From contig JAABSB010000009.1 of the NCBI GenBank assembly GCA_011390615.1, positions 1 through 37,619 on the forward strand: DNA of 37,619 nucleotides, given 5' to 3'. The notes under the pieces are model-generated. The model made no database searches. It saw only the letters and a list, made by a program, of their open reading frames with translations, and had not been told where the DNA came from. The stretch comes from Desulfotignum sp. Lineage in GTDB: Bacteria; Desulfobacterota; Desulfobacteria; Desulfobacterales; Desulfobacteraceae. A program made the position numbers and the translations under genes. Below are positions 33,809-37,619 of the stretch, in pieces (the first letter of the stretch is position 1; every line of letters begins with the position of its first letter).

Positions 33809-34075
33809 ATGAAATGCATCCAGGCGGATTATGATGATGCTGCACAAAAATTTTCCATGGCCAAAAATGCAAAGACAGAAGACTGGGCTGCCGTATGCCG
33901 CAGATTTAATGATGATGTGGAGCGTGTCGGCGATATTTCAGATTTGGACGACTATACAGGTGTCTATGCCTGTATTGATGATATCGGTACAAAGGTGTTT
34001 TACCTGGTCCGGGAAGATAACGCTCTGTTCCGCATGAAACGCCGGCATTTTTTTGATAAGATCGGCCTGGCCTGA
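33809..34075 (+). CDS. Small hypothetical protein
   Basis: This 88-residue soluble protein (MKCIQADYDDAAQKFSM, ending RRHFFDKIGLA) matches no family I can name. It is acidic, with many Asp residues and a YTGVYACIDDIGTKVFYLVR central strand region, so it is probably a compact alpha/beta protein. A strong ribosome site (cggagg) precedes the ATG, and a terminator (34105-34142) follows, so it looks like a real single-gene unit. It is divergent from the fatty-acid operon. No function is proposed. Confidence 0.7.
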   Translation: MKCIQADYDDAAQKFSMAKNAKTEDWAAVCRRFNDDVERVGDISDLDDYTGVYACIDDIGTKVFYLVREDNALFRMKRRHFFDKIGLA

Positions 34076-34454
34076 AATGCCCTGATCAGCAACTTTCCCA
34101 AAGACAGGCATTGTGTGCCCGTATGCCTGCCTGCCTTTTTTTATATGAAGGCCGTCAGCCGTCAGTACTCATATCAGATTCCAGTAAACAACAACAAATT
34201 TTTTCCTGCTTATTACCAACAGCTAGCGGCTTTCATGTTTAGCTGTGCCCGCCAGGGAATGGCCGGTTATTCAGGAATTGCCTGTTCCGTTTTTTTTAAA
34301 AAAAGACATGTGATGTCCTATTTTTTCTTTTGTTAGAACCCGGCCATGGCAGTAATAACAATCCCAAACCATTAAAATAGCCTTTTTCCATTTTTTGGTA
34401 TGGTTTATGCTTTATGAAACACAAAACCTTACCAATATTGTAAAAGAGGTGAAA
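34076..34454 (+). other. Gap without a confident gene
   Basis: Apart from a terminator (34105-34142), this stretch holds AT-rich sequence with T runs and a 7-bp inverted repeat, AAACCAT (34366-34372) with ATGGTTT (34400-34406), close to the next gene's start and possibly an operator. A short open frame at 34115-34336 has no ribosome site or family signal. Confidence 0.5.
34105..34142 (+). terminator. Rho-independent terminator
   Basis: CAGGCAT (34105-34111) pairs with ATGCCTG (34123-34129) around an 11-base loop, followed by CCTGCC and an eight-T run (34135-34142). It probably ends the 88-residue gene. Confidence 0.6.
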
Positions 34455-34793
34455 ATGAACTGGAAATTTTGGAAAAAGTCAGGCACTGCACCCTTAGCCA
34501 AGCCCAAAGATTTGTCATCAGATCTGGGAAAATACCTGGTGGTGAATCTGGAATATGATCCGGACTGGGTCTGGCAGCTCAAGGTGGTGATGGATCTGCC
34601 AAAGGAGGGGATGTCTGATTTTCGTATTTTTGACCCTGCCATGGCTGCCATGCAGGGGATAACGGTAAAAGACTATCCTTCCCTGGATGAACATAAAAAT
34701 CTTGTTCTGTTTGACGGCTGGTACAAGAAAGAGTCCAGGGAAATGCATGTCAATGATTATTATCAGGCAATGAAAACCGATCAGGCTGTATGA
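34455..34793 (+). CDS. Small hypothetical protein
   Basis: This protein is 112 residues from ATG 34455 (gaggtgaa upstream); the frame extends further to 34395, but that part reads like non-coding leader. It starts with the basic, aromatic MNWKFWKKSG and contains LVVNLEYDPDWVWQLKVVMD and FRIFDPAMAAMQGITVKDYP. I do not recognise the family. There is no membrane helix or signal peptide. Its TGA stop is in the same frame as the following YkgJ-like gene with no other stop between, an odd arrangement. It is probably translated alone. No function is proposed. Confidence 0.7.
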   Translation: MNWKFWKKSGTAPLAKPKDLSSDLGKYLVVNLEYDPDWVWQLKVVMDLPKEGMSDFRIFDPAMAAMQGITVKDYPSLDEHKNLVLFDGWYKKESREMHVNDYYQAMKTDQAV

Positions 34794-34835
34794 ATCCCTT
34801 GTCCTCCGGGGGCTGCAGATATCACTATTAAACCA

Positions 34836-35168
34836 TTGCCAGCGGGACCTAGCCCCTGCATAGGGTGCGGGGCCTGTTGTGCTTTTTATTCGGTGGCGGT
34901 GCAGCAGGCCGACCTGGGTCCCGGCCTGCCGCCGGCCCTGACCTGTTTTGACAAAAAGCACCAGCAGCTCATGAAGGGAACCCAGACTTCGTCCCCCAGA
35001 TGCGCTGCCCTCAAAGGGGTGGTGGGTACCCGGGTTGCATGTACGGTATATGAGGCCCGGCCGGCCACATGCCGGGATTTCAAGCGGTCCTGGGAGAACG
35101 GCAGGGCCAACCCCTTGTGCGATCGGGCCAGGGGTGTTTACGGACTTCAGGCTTTTTCCCCGTATTAA
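34836..35168 (+). CDS. YkgJ-family cysteine cluster (Zn/Fe-chelating) protein
   Basis: This 110-residue protein has the YkgJ-type cysteine pattern: CIGCGACCAFYSVAV near the N-terminus, CAALKGVVGTRVACTVY in the middle, then RPATCRDFKRSWENGRANPL and C-D-R. Family members bind zinc or an iron-sulfur cluster through C-x-x-C-x-x-x-C-C and later cysteines; cellular roles are poorly known. The natural start is near the first Cys; the only candidate start codon there is TTG (34836), with no visible ribosome site. Since the upstream frame is open back to the previous gene's TGA, translational readthrough or a non-canonical start cannot be excluded. The family call is firm, the start is not. Confidence 0.75.
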   Translation: MPAGPSPCIGCGACCAFYSVAVQQADLGPGLPPALTCFDKKHQQLMKGTQTSSPRCAALKGVVGTRVACTVYEARPATCRDFKRSWENGRANPLCDRARGVYGLQAFSPY

Positions 35169-35506
35169 AATAAAATTTTTATTTCTGCTCTTTTTTCGAA
35201 ATAATATCCGGTTTTATGGAATTTTCTATGGGTTTTGTTCTGTTTTTCTATCTTTTTCAAAAACCATCCTTTTTTTATAACCCCTTAATTTTAAAGAGGG
35301 ATATGGGGCATGCACTGGTGTTGTTTCCCTGTGATCTGACTGTGTAACTCCCTGAAAAACAAATAAAATGATTGACATGATCCGGGAATATCTTTAGATT
35401 AAAAACTTTGGAAATCGGTGTATCCCCTTTCTCCAAAATTCGCGGTGACAGGTTTGCATCCCATGGGGTGACCGCTGCAATTTTTTTTGATGAAGGAGAG
35501 TTTAGC
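35169..35506 (+). other. Intergenic leader before the glutamate synthase genes
   Basis: This stretch has no gene. It holds AT-rich sequence including an A/T palindrome just after the YkgJ-like stop, a promoter at 35372-35400, and a leader with the inverted segments TTGCA and TGCAA followed by eight Ts just before the ribosome site. Confidence 0.5.
35372..35400 (+). promoter_or_regulatory. Sigma-70-type promoter of the glutamate synthase operon
   Basis: A perfect TTGACA (35372-35377), a 17-base spacer and TAGATT (35395-35400, four of six matches to the -10 consensus) place a start near 35407 and give a leader of about 100 bases before the ATG at 35507. Confidence 0.55.
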
Positions 35507-36637
35507 ATGTGTCGTTTGTTTGCACTTACCAGCCAGGATCCGGTATCACCCATGCTGGCAATCAAGGCCCTGGATGTCATGAAAGAAGGCCATGACGGAT
35601 CAGGTATGGGCCTGCTGCTCCAGGATCTGGGCGGACCGTTTGAGGAAATGAAAGACGCGCCTATCCTGTCGGGTATTTTCAGTGAAGAGGGCATCCGCCG
35701 TCTGGATCTTTTCATGATGGATATGGGATTTCTCACCAAGTATAAAATTTCGTTAAAGATTCCCAAAATTCCGGTGGAAGGGATTCCCAGAAGGGATCTG
35801 TACCTGATCCGGGCCTATGAACTGCCGGAAGACTGGGAGAATCTCACCAGAGAAGCGCTGGCTGACAGGCTGTCCAATATCCGCTTGAAAATTCGCGAAA
35901 TGGGAGAAGAAAAAAAAGACATGATGGTATTTTCCTTCTGGCCGGATACCATCATGATCAAGGAAATTGGAGATCCGTTGCAGCTGGCACAGTACCTGGG
36001 CCTGGACAGAAAAGAACTCAACGCCCGGGTGATCATGGCCCAGGGACGGCAGAACACCAATTATGCCATTGACCTGTATGCCTGCCATCCCTTTTTCATT
36101 AAGGGCTACAGTACCATGACCAATGGGGAGAATACCGCGTTCATCCCCATAAAAGATTTTCTTTCCTCCCGGGGTATCCCTGCCTACACCGGATACCAGT
36201 CCGATTCTGAGGTGTTCGCCCATATCCTGCATTATTCACTGGTGGAACTGGGGCTGGGAATTGACGGGTATAAACATGTGATCACCCCATTGCAGGAAAG
36301 CGATCTTGTGCAGCATCCAGATGCCGGGTTTTTGTCCCACCTGAAACGCACCTGCCGGTCCTTGATCATCGACGGTCCCAACTGTGTCATCGGCACTCTG
36401 CCGGACCATTCATTGTTCATGGTCCAGGACCGAAAAAAACTGCGGCCCGGAGTGGTGGGGGGAAAACCCGGTATTTACGGATTTTCCTCGGAGATATGCG
36501 GCCTGGATGCCGTCATTCCGGACAGGGACAAATCCAAAGATACGCAACCCATGCATGTAGACACTGCCATTGTCAGCCCTGAACGCCAGGAGGTACACGT
36601 ATGTCGTCAAACAGAAGCCTTGAACCTTCCGCTTTAA
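35507..36637 (+). CDS. Glutamate synthase glutamine amidotransferase subunit (archaeal-type, GltB1-like)
   Basis: This protein is 376 residues from ATG 35507 (aaggagag eight bases upstream). Met1-Cys2 (MCRLFALTSQDP) is the class II glutamine amidotransferase signature: after Met removal the N-terminal Cys attacks glutamine and releases ammonia. EGHDGSGMGLLLQDLGG, NTAFIPIKDFLSSRG, YTGYQSDSEVFAHILHY and DGPNCVIGTLPDHSLFMVQD are typical of the split glutamate synthase amidotransferase. In many archaea and anaerobes glutamate synthase is encoded as separate amidotransferase, FMN and alpha domains; this is the first, and the second overlaps it by 37 bases. The ammonia would pass to the synthase subunit encoded next. 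The C-terminal 40 residues (DRDKSKDTQPMHVDTAIVSP) are poorly conserved. Confidence 0.88.
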   Translation: MCRLFALTSQDPVSPMLAIKALDVMKEGHDGSGMGLLLQDLGGPFEEMKDAPILSGIFSEEGIRRLDLFMMDMGFLTKYKISLKIPKIPVEGIPRRDLYLIRAYELPEDWENLTREALADRLSNIRLKIREMGEEKKDMMVFSFWPDTIMIKEIGDPLQLAQYLGLDRKELNARVIMAQGRQNTNYAIDLYACHPFFIKGYSTMTNGENTAFIPIKDFLSSRGIPAYTGYQSDSEVFAHILHYSLVELGLGIDGYKHVITPLQESDLVQHPDAGFLSHLKRTCRSLIIDGPNCVIGTLPDHSLFMVQDRKKLRPGVVGGKPGIYGFSSEICGLDAVIPDRDKSKDTQPMHVDTAIVSPERQEVHVCRQTEALNLPL

Positions 36638-37619
36638 GCCTGAACGATCTGCCCTGGCAGATCCGTTACAGCAATGAAAGATGCACCCTTTGCGGCCAGT
36701 GCACAGCAGTGTGCCCGGTAAAAGCCATTGCACTGGAAGTGTTCAGAAAGCGGGTCATAAAAACATCCATCCGTAAAGACGCGGGCCAGACCAACAGTTA
36801 TGATACCTTTTACGGAATCCGGCAGCGGACCGCAGTGGAAAATGCCTGTATCGGGTGTGCCATGTGTACCCTGGTGTGTCCCAATGATGCCATTCACCCC
36901 GTAAAAAACCCCGGTCTGGACAGGATGAAGTTTCACATCAACCAGCAGGGGGTTCCCCGGCGCAGGGGAGGCCGGCGGAATGCCTCAGCCTCTATTCTGG
37001 ACCGGATAAAATTTACACGGATTTCCATGCTCACTGACCCGGCCCTGGATGCCGGGCGCCATGAATTTGAAATGCGGACCCTGCTGGGGCGGGTGCTTTC
37101 TCCCAGGGAAAACATGAAGCGACTGCGGGAAAAGGGATGGATCCCGCCCGTACGCGAAATTTATCCTTTGATCATTGGCGGCATGTCATTCGGTGCCCTG
37201 TCCCCCACCATGTGGGAGGGGCTTCAGATGGGGGTGGTCTATCTGAACGAGGAGATGAACATGCCTGTGCGCATGTGTACCGGTGAAGGGGGATGCCCCC
37301 CCAGGCTGCTGCGGTCCCGGTTTTTAAAATATGTCATCCTCCAGATTGCTTCGGGTTATTTTGGGTGGGATGAGATTATCCATGCCATCCCCCATATGAA
37401 AGAAGACCCCTGTGCCATTGAGATTAAATACGGACAGGGTGCCAAACCCGGAGACGGGGGATTGCTCATGTGGCATAAGGTAAACAAGCTGATTGCCGCC
37501 ATACGGGGTGTTCCCCAGGGAGTGAGCCTGCCCAGCCCCCCCACCCACCAGACCCAGTACTCCATTGAAGAGTCCGTGGCCAAGATGATTCTGTCCATGT
37601 CCATGGCCTGGGGATTCCG
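36601..37619 (+). CDS. Glutamate synthase large (FMN, ferredoxin-type) subunit, partial
   Basis: This gene starts at ATG 36601 (aggagg seven bases upstream) and stays open to the window end, giving at least 339 residues. Two 4Fe-4S motifs come first: CTLCGQCTAVCPVKAIAL and CIGCAMCTLVCPNDAIHP, as in the archaeal-type GltB2. Then the glutamate synthase FMN-domain region begins: REIYPLIIGGMSFGALSPTM, then RMCTGEGGCPPRLLRSRFLK and AIEIKYGQGAKPGDGGLLMW. Such subunits make glutamate from 2-oxoglutarate and ammonia with electrons through the ferredoxin-like domain. The alpha-domain gene, probably third in the operon, is beyond the window. Confidence 0.9.
   Translation, partial: MSSNRSLEPSALSLNDLPWQIRYSNERCTLCGQCTAVCPVKAIALEVFRKRVIKTSIRKDAGQTNSYDTFYGIRQRTAVENACIGCAMCTLVCPNDAIHPVKNPGLDRMKFHINQQGVPRRRGGRRNASASILDRIKFTRISMLTDPALDAGRHEFEMRTLLGRVLSPRENMKRLREKGWIPPVREIYPLIIGGMSFGALSPTMWEGLQMGVVYLNEEMNMPVRMCTGEGGCPPRLLRSRFLKYVILQIASGYFGWDEIIHAIPHMKEDPCAIEIKYGQGAKPGDGGLLMWHKVNKLIAAIRGVPQGVSLPSPPTHQTQYSIEESVAKMILSMSMAWGF

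Noticed and set aside
34115-34336. 73-residue open frame in the gap
   Set aside because: It begins inside a terminator hairpin, has no ribosome site and shows no family pattern.
34791-34793. UGA of the 112-residue gene as a second selenocysteine codon
   Set aside because: No good hairpin with a G-G loop follows at SECIS distance, and the YkgJ family normally begins near its first Cys.
1-37619. CRISPR arrays, tRNA genes, transposases or prophage genes
   Set aside because: No regularly spaced repeats, cloverleaf sequences, transposase motifs or phage structural genes were seen; short repeats could still be missed by eye.

Overview
The window looks like chromosome of a sulfate-reducing deltaproteobacterium of the Desulfobacteraceae type (Desulfobacter/Desulfotignum-like). 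This is an inference from the gene set and style: a three-gene archaeal-type glutamate synthase, a beta-oxidation cluster, HDOD regulators, abundant small redox proteins, a selenocysteine-type gene and moderate GC. No gene here proves the genus.

Layout. (1) Bases 1-790 hold an AT-rich DUF433/DUF5615 toxin-antitoxin pair whose last codon lies 7 bases from a 5S rRNA that lacks roughly its first third, followed by a strong terminator. (2) Bases 795-1193 (minus) encode a periplasmic rhodanese. Its reading frame is interrupted by one UGA two residues after the catalytic Cys, and a SECIS-like hairpin with loop GGUCU starts 16 bases after the UGA. I read it as a selenoprotein. (3) 1274-3906 (minus) is a cNMP/CBS/DUF294 nucleotidyltransferase plus a DnaQ-type exonuclease. 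(4) 4034-6820 (plus) is an alkyltransferase (MGMT), a zinc-dependent phospholipase C-like protein and an Atg22-type MFS transporter. (5) 6886-8220 (minus) is a CoA-disulfide-reductase-like flavoprotein. (6) 8389-11075 (plus) is a flavodoxin/degenerate low-molecular-weight phosphatase fusion coupled to an MscS channel. (7) 11086-13302 (minus) is SelO and a ferritin-like protein. (8) 13462-17758 (plus) is a tight operon: an HDOD-GAF-histidine kinase, an MshEN/GspE-N-like protein and a MinD/FlhG-like ATPase. (9) 17755-18300 (minus) is a SLOG-like protein, and a 22-bp imperfect hairpin lies upstream of it. (10) 18517-23996 (plus) is a 1405-residue PPDK-like dikinase without the PEP barrel, followed by an atypical GAPDH. 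(11) 24098-28527 (plus) is an RND efflux pump. (12) 28508-33574 (minus) is an HDOD protein, then thiolase, acyl-CoA dehydrogenase and 3-hydroxyacyl-CoA dehydrogenase. (13) 33809-35168 (plus) holds small unknown genes and a YkgJ-type cysteine protein. (14) 35507 to the window end is the start of an archaeal-type glutamate synthase operon.

How the genes work together. The fatty-acid genes form three steps of beta-oxidation or butanoate metabolism. The dikinase and GAPDH are 14 bases apart and probably act in one lower-glycolytic or gluconeogenic process. The HDOD kinase, MshEN-like and MinD-like proteins look like one signalling/localisation unit. The best candidates for something undescribed are the Sec-rhodanese, the PPDK-like protein with a ~900-residue unknown N-terminus, the TA module fused to a broken 5S gene, and the flavodoxin fused to a phosphatase domain that has lost its nucleophile. 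All calls come from reading the sequence; no database search was run.
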